This document shows, in pieces, positions 26,983-37,426 of a DNA stretch of 39,080 bases (its first letter is position 1; every line of letters starts with the position of its first letter). The notes beneath the pieces are model-generated. The model saw only the letters and a program-made list of their open reading frames with translations. It made no database searches and was not told where the DNA came from. The stretch is from Zygnema cylindricum (lineage: Eukaryota; Streptophyta; Zygnematophyceae; Zygnematales; Zygnemataceae), in the NCBI GenBank assembly GCA_037447655.1, contig JBBHKE010003254.1, forward strand, positions 1 to 39,080. The letters are read 5' to 3'. The position numbers and the translations under genes were made by a program.

Positions 26983-27114
26983 CACTCACCTCCGTGAGGT
27001 GATGGTGCAACTCACCTCCATGAGGTGATGGTGCTCTCACCTCCGTGAGGTGATGGTGCTCTCAACTGCTTAAGGTGATGGTGTACTCACCCCCGTGAGG
27101 TGGGTACACTATTA
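26983..27114. repeat. Tandem hairpin array, five ~28-bp units
   Basis: Each unit is CTCACCTCCGTGAGGTGATG followed by a GTG-containing linker. TCACCTC and GAGGTGA form a perfect 7-bp stem with a CG/CA centre. The fourth unit is diverged (CTCAACTGCTTAAGGTGA); the fifth changes to CTCACCCCCGTGAGGTGGGT, with a compensating substitution (CACC/GGTG to ACCC/GGGT) on both arms. Confidence 0.85.
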
Positions 27115-27511
27115 CAAAGGCGGATGGAACGATTGCTTTGCGGATGAAGACCAAAATTTAATCGGACGGTCATTGTTTTTGCTCGGACCCCCTAGACAAT
27201 CATAATTGTATCTTTTATTATGTTGTTGTTTAAAAACTCATCAAAAATTAGTACCGCATGGTACGTTTAAGTACAAAATTCAATAAAATACCTCATTTTT
27301 CGTTTGAAGTAAGTGCACCCTGTTTGTTTATGTTTCAATCGCTCTCTCCGTTCTTAACAGTCCCGCCAGATTCAGCAATATTACTTATTCTGGTTTTGCC
27401 GCCATTTCTCCCTCCAATTGTAGCCACACATTTTTTGTTATCCTTTCCTAAAAGTTAATAAATGTTATCACACAAAAAACGAAGTAATTGTTAGTGGCCC
27501 TCGTCATCCTA
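27115..27511. other. Intergenic, nothing recognised
   Basis: Between the hairpin array and the truncated tRNA. The open frame at 27258-27458 has no supporting motif. Confidence 0.4.
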
Positions 27512-27547
27512 GCCGACCTAGCTCAGCTGGTAGAGCGCCTGGCTTTT
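27512..27547 (+). pseudogene. Truncated tRNA-Lys 5' half
   Basis: GCCGACCTAGCTCAGCTGGT continues to GGCTTTT and matches the first 36 nt of the tRNA-Lys genes (one change in the anticodon stem, CCAGG to CCTGG). It ends inside the anticodon loop, 36 bp before a MITE. It could be a 5' tRNA-half retro-insertion or a SINE head. Confidence 0.85.
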
Positions 27548-27583
27548 CTCTCCCATTGCCGTCGATTTTCATGTACGTTACAG

Positions 27584-28076
27584 TACACCATGAATCGCTA
27601 TTAGCGTCCATGACTCTAATTGAGGTACCCTGTTTTTTTCGGCAAATTCTCAAATAGAATTAATAATTGTAAATGTTCCTAAACGTTATTTGAGGTACCA
27701 CACTTTCTATGATTAATAACTCTAATGCAGTGCCGTGTTAAATAGTGTGCTGTACGGTCTGTCAGATCCGTACTATTTTGTAATTTTTATAGTAAAAAAG
27801 TACAGAAAAAATATTTACGCTGTCGCGCGCACATGTAAACGTGCTCTGAAATAAACGATGAAATGAGGTCGGCAATGAAATGGCGTACGATTTGAACAAT
27901 TTCGTACATTCACATATTTTAGTGTTAAGATATTATGCGCCGACAATTATTACAAAGCAGTTTACAAATTAGAGTTAATGATAAATTAGAATATTTTTTT
28001 TTGGAAAAAATTGAAATTCCCAAACAGCGTAAATAACGCTAATTGTTTCATTACGCTAATAGCGATTCACGATGTA
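27584..28076. mobile_element. MITE copy 4 (~493 bp)
   Basis: It starts TACACCATGAATCGCTATTA and ends TACGCTAATAGCGATTCACG followed by ATGTA. The core shares AAATAGTGTGCTGTACGGTC, AAAAAAGTACA-like and sub-terminal AATTAGAGTTAA motifs with the families at 11151 and 38331. TA bounds both sides. Confidence 0.8.
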
Positions 28077-29441
28077 GTATTATCTGGCAGGCTATCGGGT
28101 ACACGTGCCATGATCCGGGAGGTTATCGCGTGCACGTAACCGTATCATTTATTAGATTCATGATCACCATCCGTACATGTAAAAGGTTCATTCAATCTTA
28201 ATGTTTTGTCTTTTTTCGCCTCCGGCAAATTTTACCGTTCACTTTTAAATTTTGCTTTTTTTTGGGGCGGGACACCTATATGCAATTTCGTGCGATCGAG
28301 ACCTTCCAAATGTTTCCGTTTTTTTTTTTAAACCACAAAATCGCCATAATTGCAGCGGAAATCACGCAGTATTCACGCGGTAACGCACGGTATTATTGTG
28401 TATTGTGAAGAAAAAAATATAAAAAACGACAATCTTCAGATTGTGTTATCACACACGTGCGAATATGTAATTACATTGGTCAATGGCCAAAATTTCAAAC
28501 ATTACCAAACCATGCAAATTCAAATTTCATAAGATTAAATTCAAAATCTTGACCAATGTACGGCGACTTCTAAGCGTGTATAGTCACAGGAGCTTTGGTT
28601 CCGTAGCTCCGTGATTTCAGGTCCGAACTTAAAAAAGACAAAAACTATAGTCAACTCATGAAGTACAATTTTGTGATGATATATCCGTACGAGATGAGCT
28701 GGCAGCGATTCGAAAACGTAACGTTTGCCAAAATTGGTTAAATCAGGAAATGACTGCGAATCGGAGTGGATCGAACCGTAGAATTTTTCACTGACTAGAA
28801 AAATTAACGGTTTTTTTTTTTTTTTGTGTGCATCTAATCAAGATTCCGGTTTGACTTCAAAATTTTACATTCATTGATGTGAAACGACAAAAAGTTTTGG
28901 CACGTAGCATTTCATGAAACAAAGGACGGATCGAGGAAATAGAAAAAAACCATTAGAGCCAGTCGGAGTTTTTCACGGATTTTCTATTTAGTGCTTTTTT
29001 TTTCGAAGGCTACAATACAGTGCGTACTTTTTTGTTACGTACATTTCAAGTATTTACCGGAAACGCGCCAAAATGTGATTGGTGAAGCAGATTCTTGGTC
29101 ATACTCTGTAAATTTTTCAGAAAATAACGAAAAATATTTTACTGAGGATTTTTCTTTTCGTATAATTTAGTAAGATACGATCTTACACAATGGGACAAAC
29201 CCTAACCCGCCCTTCGCTTCGCTTCACAGACGCTATCCTTTATATGGCCCATCTGAAAAAGTACCATAAGGTACGTCCGTACCTTGGCTCGCTACAGTGC
29301 AGACTAGGTTTAGTACTGTACTATAGTCATACGTACGGCCCGGTCAAGGAGAATTTTCCAGCCATTAGATTGCGTCGTAAATATATTTTTGATTTTCGAT
29401 CGTACGAAACAGCCGGGAACCAGCAGAAGCCTTCGACGTTT
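28077..29441. other. Intergenic, no gene recognised
   Basis: AT-rich with GTAC-containing words. The open frames at 28350-28532 and 29190-29471 show no recognisable motif or splice context. Confidence 0.4.
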
Positions 29442-29682
29442 AAGACGGCCAAAGACCGTACGCATGGATAGCTTACTTTGCACATTAGCCAATGAATAAA
29501 TGACGTCGCACGCGGCAGATCTTGTCGACGTTTGGTTGGATGTTCCACTGCAACCATGACGCTTAAAAGACGGCGAAAGTCGGTACGCATGGAAAGCTTA
29601 CTTCACATGCGGATTGTCCAAATGAATTAATGACGGCGCCTGTGGCAGATCTTGTCGACTTTGGAACGTTCCACTGCAACCA
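29442..29682. repeat. Two ~120-bp direct repeats
   Basis: Unit 1 (29442-29564) and unit 2 (29567-29682) share AAGACGGC(C/G)AAAG, GGTACGCATGGAAAGCTTAC (one or two changes), GGCAGATCTTGTCGAC and GTTCCACTGCAACCAT. They are GC-richer than the surroundings. Confidence 0.8.
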
Positions 29683-31116
29683 TATGCCTCTACTTAAGAT
29701 TTGAGCACATCAGATTCCGCCGTACGATTCTACCAAACGGCTGAATCCGTCGGCCACCAATCGCACCACTCTTTTTGGCGGCCGGATGAGACCAGGACGT
29801 CTATTCCTCTAAATTAACACTCAAGACAAGTAGCTACACACCTTTAGAATCCATGTCATGATCTAACTACCCTACAATTCACACGTTTAGTGGTCAAACC
29901 TAAATTATACCAAGTTTGAATAACATCATCTATTGGCGTCAATGGCGGATGGGCATGGATTACAATAAGGTGTCTGCATTTTCAAGGATCTGAAAGACTA
30001 TGAGTCATCTGCGAAATAGAGTTCACATGTTTTGGAAGTTTAAGAGGACGAAGTTAATGGAGCAAAGTGATTTTCACCTATAAGAAACTATAATGAATGT
30101 CTCATGGCTCAAGCACTGACGAACCTACAGGCTAATAATTTATTTTTAGAGCGCCTCAAATGATGCCAGGAGAGCACAGAAATTACATACTTTCATCAGT
30201 AACCTCATTATGGCAATCAAAACATATGGTTTTGAGTTATCAGTGGAAAAATAAATTCATGAGAACAATTACCAAAGAAAATGTGGCAATTTTATGATAT
30301 ACCTTCCACAATAGGGAAAAGACACAAACACCGTAACAACCCAAGCAATTACTGGACTTCAAAAAAACCCAAACTGCCAGAAAACCTTAATTGACATGTA
30401 AAATCTCTACCAAAATAAGCTACAAATACTTTTCAGCATTTCACAATTCAGACAGGGACCTTACCATAAGATTCAAAAATCCAGATTGATAAGTCTTGAC
30501 AAGTCTCATTAAACTTCAACTTCTTCAGTGATGTTTGAACACTAGAATGCATGATTCTCATTAGACACTCATGCATGCCTAATGTGTAAGTAAAGATTCC
30601 ACATATCTTTCCAAATAGAGCGTAAACATACATAATATGGCTGGAAATTACATAGGTTTCTTGGAGCTTTGCCCAGAGACAGCAGCTGCACAAATATTGG
30701 CTATCAGCAAAAAGTAGACTGAAAAAAAATTAATTGCCATACATGTTTCGAATGGAATGTTCATCGCAAGGCTTACTTGCAGACCTAGCTAACTTAAGAG
30801 CATACTTCCGTTCTGAACTGTACAATTGGGAGCTGCTTAGGAGACCTATCTGGCAAACAATGACTATTGAAGTCGGCTAATAGATTCAATGTAAAAATAC
30901 AAAAGCCTTGAAAGCTCTCAACCTATGTCCAGCCACACCGCCACTGCAAATCTCTTCGAGCTAAAAGACCTTTCATTAGCCACGATATCCAGTAATCATA
31001 GTATGGCACCACTGCTCCTTCACAGGCGACCAATTGCCTATCCAACAAACCAATCCCCATGCCCCTTAGGGGGGCCCCGCAACTTTAGGTCATACGCTCA
31101 GAAGTCTCAATAAAAC
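29683..31116. other. Region downstream of eIF1, no gene recognised
   Basis: The eIF1 3' UTR lies at the right end. A minus open frame at 30448-30693 has no recognisable motif and I do not call it. The rest is AT-rich unique-looking sequence. Confidence 0.45.
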
Positions 31117-32817
31117 CTAGAAACCGTGGAGCTTGATCAGATCCTTTTTCACAATTCCTGCCTGCACATATCAACAAAACATTGACATGTCAGAACAAGT
31201 ACGATTTGAAAACGTCGAGCAAAGTTCAAAACGACAGAGAAAAAAGATTCAAGAAATTTCAAAGAAGAGAAACAGCAACAAAAAATAGCAGCAAGAAGGC
31301 AATTTCACGACCGGCAAAGCGGTTTGAAAAAGCTTCAAAATTCACCTGAACAAGAAACTGTGAAACGTTCTTTCGCTGATCACCTTGTAGTTGAATAACC
31401 TGCACAAAAACCAAAAGCAAGGTTCTTCAGGGATTTTGGACAACACATGCAAGTCTAAAAAGGTAGTTTATAAGCATGCTAGAAAACTTGACAAATAAAA
31501 CTACACCGGCTTTCAACATTCATCATTCCAAACAGCTACGTACAGGAGACATGTCAAAAACTATTAAACTTCAGATTCTCACCTGACCAAGCTCTTGATC
31601 CTGCACGACAGTTCCGTTGCAGCAGAATTCCTGCATATGCAATAGCAACAACAGAAAGTCAGAAACCTCCAATTACTACATAGCTAGGGTCTCCAAAGCT
31701 ATCAGTCTTGTCAAAAGCCTAAAGTCAAACAGAAACCCTAACAAACCTGCAACCAAACCAGACTCCTCCTACACTTACTTTGAGACATAAAACTTCTTTA
31801 TACTTCAGACAATAGTCCCCAACCATCCGACTTTGCTTACTTTCTTGAAGTCTTTAAGAATCTTGTTGTAATTGAATTCCTTTTTCAGACCCTGCACAGT
31901 CGTCAGGCTCTTTCGACCGTTCCTTTGCTGGACACGAACATGAATGTAGTTCTTAGACCCAGCTTCAGGGTCGTCCGCAGCATCAGCGTCCGCGAACGGA
32001 TCTGTTATATCGATAAAACTTAATCAGCAGATGAACGAAAACTCAACAAAAGATCAAATCTCCAACAACTGGAGCTTAACAGTTGACCAGAAACTCAAAC
32101 AGAACACCACAAGCTTAGGAAATGACCAAAAACCTCCGTAAAGAATAAAATAAACCAGCAGACAAAAGTACAGGAAGCCAGGTTTATACATAACACCTTA
32201 GACAAAAAAACAGTGGCACTGCTTTAAGAGGGACTTCCGCAGCTATTGTCCTTAAGAGGGACTTCCGCAGCTTTCAGCAATTCCGACAATCCCTCATGAT
32301 CATTCATTTCATACACATTCAGTAAGCAGCAAAAATAGCACATCCAGTAAACATCACACACACCACAATAGTGCATAAAATAGCCATGAACATTGCTGCT
32401 TTACGACCGCCTTCTGTACAGTCGGGGTAATTTGGCAGTTTGTGTTCCATGTCCTCTCCATCATTTCGATGGTCTCTTCTGGAAAATCTGGCCTTACACT
32501 ATCCTTCTCACAGACAAGTATCCTTACCAAGAGTTTTGAAGGTAAAAGCTTACTCTATTCCTTCCAGGAACTCACTCAGCCTTATTTCCTTATAATGTTC
32601 GGGTTCCCGTCAAGAACCTGTTCCTCAATCTGCCTTCTGCTACAATTTACAATCTGCTGCTCCCTTTGTACTAAACATGAATGATCTGACAATTTTGAGA
32701 CTCTTTCACATCAATAAACATAAACAACCCACATTCAGCGGCCATACTGGCTAATACACCATGTTTGAAGAATAACGTACCAAAACCCCCGCCAATCTGG
32801 ACGTCGACGTCTGACAT
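31117..32817 (-). CDS. SUI1: Translation initiation factor eIF1 (SUI1), complete
   Basis: Five coding exons on the minus strand: 32817-32781, 32001-31841, 31630-31583, 31399-31346, 31161-31117 (TAG), with GT-AG borders, consistent phases and 345 nt = 114 residues, the usual eIF1 length. The sequence is nearly textbook: MSDVDVQIGGGFDPFADADA start, YIHVRVQQRNGRKSLTTVQG, EFCCNGTVVQDQELGQVIQL, QGDQRKNVSQFLVQAGIVKK and the end LIKLHGF. eIF1 binds the 40S subunit near the P site and enforces AUG selection during scanning. None of these exons except part of the second would stand out by length, so the gene is easy to miss. Start and plant-like C-terminus support the green lineage. Confidence 0.97.
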
Positions 32818-33340
32818 GAACGAAGCTGTGTGTTACGAAACCCTGCTCTTCAGCAGTAGCAGAGGTGACTTTTAAGGCAAGACCACTGTAACTGCAAAAA
32901 AAAAGGAAAAACGTGTACACATAAAACTCAGAACACAATTCAATTTAAGAGTTAACAGCGTGAAGTTATTGTTAGACAAGAGACAGCGATAATTTCCAGA
33001 AAAATAATGATAAATAATCGAGATAAACAATAACAGTCAGATGACAGCTGCAACAGCAGATACGCCTTGACAAACAGAAACAAAGAATTCAGCGAGCTGA
33101 AAAAATCAAAGACCTCGTCCAAGAACACTTTCTTTCTGCAAAAAATATGGCAGGTGCCTCCAACAAATACAAGATAACAGCAGCCAAGACTTACCTCAAT
33201 TTTTTTTTGAGAAAAAACACAAAAGAAGCTTTAAATGTACAGATAAATAAGAAAACCTTTGAAACAAGAAATTTAGTATAGTATAAACTTACAGCAGGAG
33301 CAGCAAGAGTAAATCGACTCCTTGTGAAGAAGTTCGATGG
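32818..33340 (-). promoter_or_regulatory. eIF1 5' UTR with a 401-nt leader intron
   Basis: In the transcript sense a leader exon ends CTCCTGCT|GTAAGT at 33293, and a TTTTTTTTTGCAG acceptor at 32892 opens a second leader exon (32891-32818) joined to the ATG. Leader introns are common in plant translation-factor genes and often enhance expression. The transcription start is not determined. Confidence 0.6.
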
Positions 33341-34049
33341 AGTAATCTTTATGATGTAGCTTTTGGTTGGTGAAATACTTCAGGATGAGGAAGTTGTAGG
33401 AATTAAGTACTGGCACAATCTTAACCGGCCGTCAAGTAAAGTAGCTAGCGTCAACCGTGACCAGTGTCCGGTTGTCCACAAATTAAAAGCCTTCGCACAG
33501 GGCACAACCGGACGTCAGGTATTCCGTACTAGAAGTGAATTTCAAAACAACCTTTGAGCCTTGACTCGAGGGCGTTCAATTTCATTTCTGGATTTCTGCA
33601 ATCTAGAAAACTCTAATGTGGCCGGCCGTCAAATGGCAGACACGCGGCAAAGGTAGACGTTACAGCCGTTTCGTGGAAATAGTTCTGCCGTGAAACGGAC
33701 GTTCTAGGTTTTGATCAACGGCTGTCGTAAGAATGCTGATCATCGTAAACAGGTGTACGGATAATAATTCGTTTGCTCGATGACAGCAATCGGATTATGA
33801 ACGCGCTTACGATGATGACCAAGCAGCCAGTCAGTCTTCGCAAACCAATCTGCGGTGCAACGAACTGGAAGAAAGGTACACAGTTACACGTAACTGCACG
33901 AAAATAGATCTTGTAAAGCTGCCGCGCAACTGAACATCTGACATAAAACTCTCTCCCCCTGTAAACCGGCTCCCGGACTTCGTGGAGGACAAACACCGTA
34001 AATCCGTAATCCTCAAATCTGCCTTGGGTGGAGAAGCATATCCCTAACC
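33341..34049. other. Probable eIF1 promoter region, no gene recognised
   Basis: GC-richer than average. CAACCGTGACC and CACAACCGGACGTCA words occur, and GGCCG(G)CCGTCAA recurs at 33426 and 33620. No coding segment is supported. Confidence 0.4.
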
Positions 34050-34285
34050 AGAGGTCGCAAAAGTCAAAATTTCAGATACCCGAAACCAACAATTTTTTTT
34101 TCTCAAAATCTCGGGTAGTCGCGAGAAATCGAGTTTCGGTTAACTTTTTTTTCGTAAACGCTTATCGGGTAACGGCTAACAATTTAGGAGCGTGACATAA
34201 CCCAGTCGGGTATCGGTTGTTCAGATTTTGAAAAAGAAAAAATTGTCGGTTTCGGGTATCTAAAATTTTGAGTTTTACGACCTCT
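34050..34285. mobile_element. Foldback element, ~62-bp inverted repeats
   Basis: Left arm AGAGGTCGCAAAAGTCAAAA, TTTCAGATACCCGAAACC, AACAATTTTT matches the reverse complement of the right arm (AAAAATTGTCGGTTTCGGGT, ATCTAAAATTTTGAGTTTTA, CGACCTCT). It differs from the TACACCG family. A related end (CGGGTACCCGATTGTGACCTCTGA) lies at about 19679-19701. Confidence 0.8.
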
Positions 34286-34456
34286 GACTCACGTGATAAG
34301 CCGATAAAAAACTGTCCGTAAAACTATCGCGATAGATGTACGGTACAAACTGTACACCTGTACTGTTTTTCTAGCGGACCGGATTTTCCGGATTTAGTGT
34401 CATGTATCGGGAAATTTCTTATCGCGATAGATTTGGTAATCGATATATCGATTATC

Positions 34457-34608
34457 AGCATGTCCGATTTTCACATGGAGACCGCCAATCGTAAGTTGAG
34501 AATTTCGGCTTTCAATCGCAACCGTCAGATCCATAATCCGGCAAAAGTGTACGAAGAAAAGATAGTTTCCAGTGGCAAAAAAAACATCAACACTAGTAGC
34601 GATATTCA
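34457..34608. mobile_element. Partial MITE (copy 7)
   Basis: CATGTCCGATTTTCACATGG, CTTTCAATCGCAACCGTCAG and AAAAAACATCAACACTAGTA followed by GCGAT match the core and right arm of the copies at 10666 and 35197. The left arm is missing. Confidence 0.7.
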
Positions 34609-34971
34609 CTCATTTTACTTGCAACCATGGCGATTACTTGCGCATATGTGGTATGGAAAATAAAATGGAAAGTTGGAAAGATGAATAAATGAGCTCAGCA
34701 TTTTGAATAGCTCCTCTACTTTTTAGTTTGATCCAAAACCCTAATTGCTGTAACGCCTAGATATTCAATATTTTTTTTTGGTGAAAAACAACAATTGCTA
34801 CATAAATGAAGAATGGATAAAGCTGAAGTAATCATAGTTGCTTGTTAAACGCAATATCTTTCGGTATTATTTCCTTATCTTCTACTTATCCATTCTTCTT
34901 CTACTTCATCTTCTATTTATCAAATCTTCTATTTTTTTATGTCCATTTCATTTCCATCTTTTTCAAAATAG

Positions 34972-35603
34972 ATATCAAAGTTGTCTTTTGTAGTTCTAGT
35001 GCCTCGTCAACAGGCTGGAATCTCTGCTATTATTACTGTAGATTCTTTTCTCCATTTTACCATCCCTACCACTTTATTGACCTTAAGTAAAAAATCAAGT
35101 CAATTTCGTCTGCTTGCCAGTTCTCCCACTTTTGTGCTTAGCCATTATTTTTTTTATGAAACCAAAGGTTTTTTAAAAGCATGGGACATACATTACTACA
35201 CCGTGTATCGCTTTTAGTGTTAATGTTTTTTTTCCACTTAAAACATCTTTTCTCCGTACACACTTGTCCGATAATCACATGGAGACTGCCAATAAGAAGG
35301 TGAGATTCTTGGCTTTCAATCGCAACCGCCAAATCCACAATCAGACAAGTGTGTACGGAGAAAAGATGTTTTAAGTGAAAAAAAAAACATGAACACTAAT
35401 AGCGTTACACAATGTACTTTCTTCAGTCACATCTGACAGCTGGCATTTTGGAAGAATCCGAAGAAGAGGATCTCAAAGTTAATTCCATTCAAGTTGGTGA
35501 AAATAGTCTCAATGTGATAAGTGAAGGTAAACACAATGTAGTGTGGTATTTTTTCAGTGACTCAGAAACTACAGAAACTCACTTCACAGTCCAGGGAAAG
35601 TAA
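34972..35603 (+). CDS. Coding-like segment of unknown function, interrupted by a MITE
   Basis: After a possible acceptor (CAAAATAG at 34971) the plus frame reads LSFVVLVPRQQAGISAIITV, LLTLSKKSSQFRLLASSPTF and YETKGFLKAWDIHYY up to 35196. The MITE 35197-35416 then interrupts it. The frame resumes FLQSHLTAGILEESEEEDLK, VNSIQVGENSLNVISE. Removing 218 bp (element plus one TA) makes one continuous frame. The 3' side either runs on to a stop at 35603 or splices at GAAG|GTAAAC (35526) to TGACTCAGAAAC (35558), but that intron would be only 31 nt. Upstream exons are not identified, although an ATG with a GTATGG donor at about 34627-34650 could serve. I do not recognise the family; pseudogene or partial gene is possible. 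Confidence 0.4.
35197..35416. mobile_element. MITE copy 6, inserted at TA within a reading frame
   Basis: Ends TACACCGTGTATCGCTTTTA and CTAATAGCGTTACACAATGTA; sub-terminal arms CACTTAAAACATCTTTTCTC against GAGAAAAGATGTTTTAAGTG; core CTTTCAATCGCAACCGCCAA. It is a close relative of the copy at 10666-10910. TA is duplicated at the insertion. Confidence 0.85.
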
Positions 35604-35829
35604 GGAATATAACACTTCCATTAGCATTAGGAATGAACAAAAAACAAGTAATTCTTGTTATAAAAAGCTTACCAGCTTAGATACAATACCAATACCAGCA
35701 AACACAATTTTTTTTCTCTTCTATTTATTTTCTCCTCTCATGGCATGACTCAGAAAGAGATTTGTATGGCGGTTGCATTAAATTCGTGTTTTTTAAGTTC
35801 CAGTATACCACAAATAAAGTCTGTATTTA

Positions 35830-35880
35830 CTTTTAGAAAAAAAAAAAAAAAAATGAAGAAGAAAGAAGAAGAAGAATGAA
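35830..35880. repeat. A-run and GAAGAA simple repeat
   Basis: A poly-A run of about 15 is followed by (GAA)n-like sequence. An AATAAA at about 35813 could serve as a poly(A) signal for the coding-like segment upstream. Confidence 0.6.
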
Positions 35881-36075
35881 GAATTAGAGTCGGACAAAGT
35901 AGGCCTAGTAGTAAGCAGAGCACCAGCTTTGTTACAAATGTCACCTCTCCTTTACTGCCATTAAGCGGTCCTAAACACATGGAAAACTTAGGTTGAATGT
36001 TTGCAGTTTTCTGGCAATGGCACCTGGATAAGTTTCATTCTTTTAACTGTTGAATAAAGCACACACGTTCAAGAG

Positions 36076-36914
36076 AGAGGAGAAATCCTTTTTTTTTTCA
36101 AAGAGGAAATCCTTTTTTTTTTCAAAGAGGAAATCCTTTTTTTTTTCAAAGAGGAAATCCTTTTTTTTTTCAAAGAGGAAATCCTTTTTTTTTTCAAAGA
36201 GGAAATCCTTTTTTTTTTCAAAGAGGAAATCCTTTTTTTTTTCAAAGAGGAAATCCTTTTTTTTTTCAAAGAGGAAATCCTTTTTTTTTTCAAAGAGGAA
36301 ATCCTTTTTTTTTTCAAAGAGGAAATCCTTTTTTTTTTCAAAGAGGAAATCCTTTTTTTTTTCAAAGAGGAAATCCTTTTTTTTTTCAAAGAGGAAATCC
36401 TTCTTTTTTTCAAAGAGGAAATCCTTCTTTTTTTCAAAGAGGAAATCCTTCTTTTTTTCAAAGAGGAAATCCTTTTTTTTTTCAAAGAGGAAATCCTTTT
36501 TTTTTTCAAAGAGGAAATCCTTTTTTTTTTCAAAGAGGAAATCCTTTTTTTTTTCAAAGAGGAAATCCTTTTTTTTTTCAAAGAGGAAATCCTTTTTTTT
36601 TTCAAAGAGGAAATCCTTTTTTTTTTCAAAGAGGAAATCCTTTTTTTTTTCAAAGAGGAAATCCTTTTTTTTTTCAAAGAGGAAATCCTTTTTTTTTTCA
36701 AAGAGGAAATCCTTTTTTTTTTCAAAGAGGAAATCCTTTTTTTTTTCAAAGAGGAAATCCTTTTTTTTTTCAAAGAGGAAATCCTTTTTTTTTTCAAAGA
36801 GGAAATCCTTTTTTTTTTCAAAGAGGAAATCCTTTTTTTTTTCAAAGAGGAAATCCTTTTTTTTTTCAAAGAGGAAATCCTTTTTTTTTTCAAAGAGGAA
36901 ATCCTTCTTTTTTT
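36076..36914. repeat. 24-bp minisatellite, 35 perfect-length units
   Basis: The unit is GAGGAAATCC followed by T10 and CAAA. Units start at exact 24-bp spacing (AAATCC at 36083 through 36899) with no indel. The only substitutions seen are a T to C in units 14, 15, 16 and 35. Because 24 is divisible by three, long frames run through both strands (about 270-300 codons); they are artefacts, not genes. Confidence 0.97.
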
Positions 36915-37125
36915 CAGCAGTCAAAATTGGTAAAATACATATACTTGACTCAAGCGGGAATTGAACCCTGGTCGTGCAGAAGAGGGACTATTAACTGAGC
37001 ATTGCCGAAAACCAAATAAAAGAGCGCTCGGGACCAAGCGCTCCCACCTCCTAAGCCAAAACCCGCGGCCTATGTTAAAACCTAAAAAGGCCTTAGAAAA
37101 AAAATATTTTTGACACTTGGAAGTT
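36915..37125 (-). mobile_element. tRNA-like SINE candidate, copy 1
   Basis: On the minus strand an A-box-like TGGCTTAGGAGGTGGGAGCG, with D-stem pairing GCTT/GAGC, is followed about 90 bp later by a B-box-like GGGTTCAATTCCCGC. Between them lies a strong hairpin GAGCGCTTGGTCCCGAGCGC. Acceptor pairing is absent, so it is not a normal tRNA. The block is repeated almost exactly at 37427. Confidence 0.6.
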
Positions 37126-37426
37126 ATACGGTTTTCCGTATTGTGAGGGTATTGAAAACTATTTTCATCCGAAAGTTTGGACATCGACAAAGGTAAACAG
37201 GGCAGTTGAAAAGTGCGGAAACAATTGGAAATGCTATATACGGTTTCCCGTATTGTAAGCGTATTAAAAACTACAATATCTTGTTTTTCGTATTACAAAA
37301 GTATGCGTACTATAAGCACACTATACACTTGTTTTATCCACATAATTCGCTTGTAAATCCAGCGAAATCGCATGAACTGTCTCCAATGATTTTCGCATAT
37401 TTTAAAATTTCGAACCGTCCACTGTT
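37126..37426. other. Spacer between the two SINE candidates
   Basis: Contains a diverged internal repeat: ATACGGTTTTCCGTATTGTG (37126) and ATACGGTTTCCCGTATTGTA (about 37238), each followed by GTATT(G/A)AAAACTA. No gene is recognised. Confidence 0.6.

Noticed and set aside
26983-27114. CRISPR-like repeat array
   Set aside because: Eukaryotic context, units contiguous without unique spacers, and the palindromes vary.
30448-30693. Minus-strand 81-codon frame downstream of eIF1
   Set aside because: No motif, no splice partner, and the position suits non-coding sequence after the eIF1 gene.
35527-35557. 31-nt intron joining NVISE to TQKLQKLTSQSRE
   Set aside because: It has good GT-AG and phase, but all other introns here are at least 200 nt and 31 nt is too short for known plant introns. 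Left open in the feature entry.
36043-36964. Open frames of 270-300 codons on both strands
   Set aside because: They run through the 24-bp minisatellite; the period is divisible by three, so frames stay open by arithmetic. The octapeptide repeats have no splice or start context.
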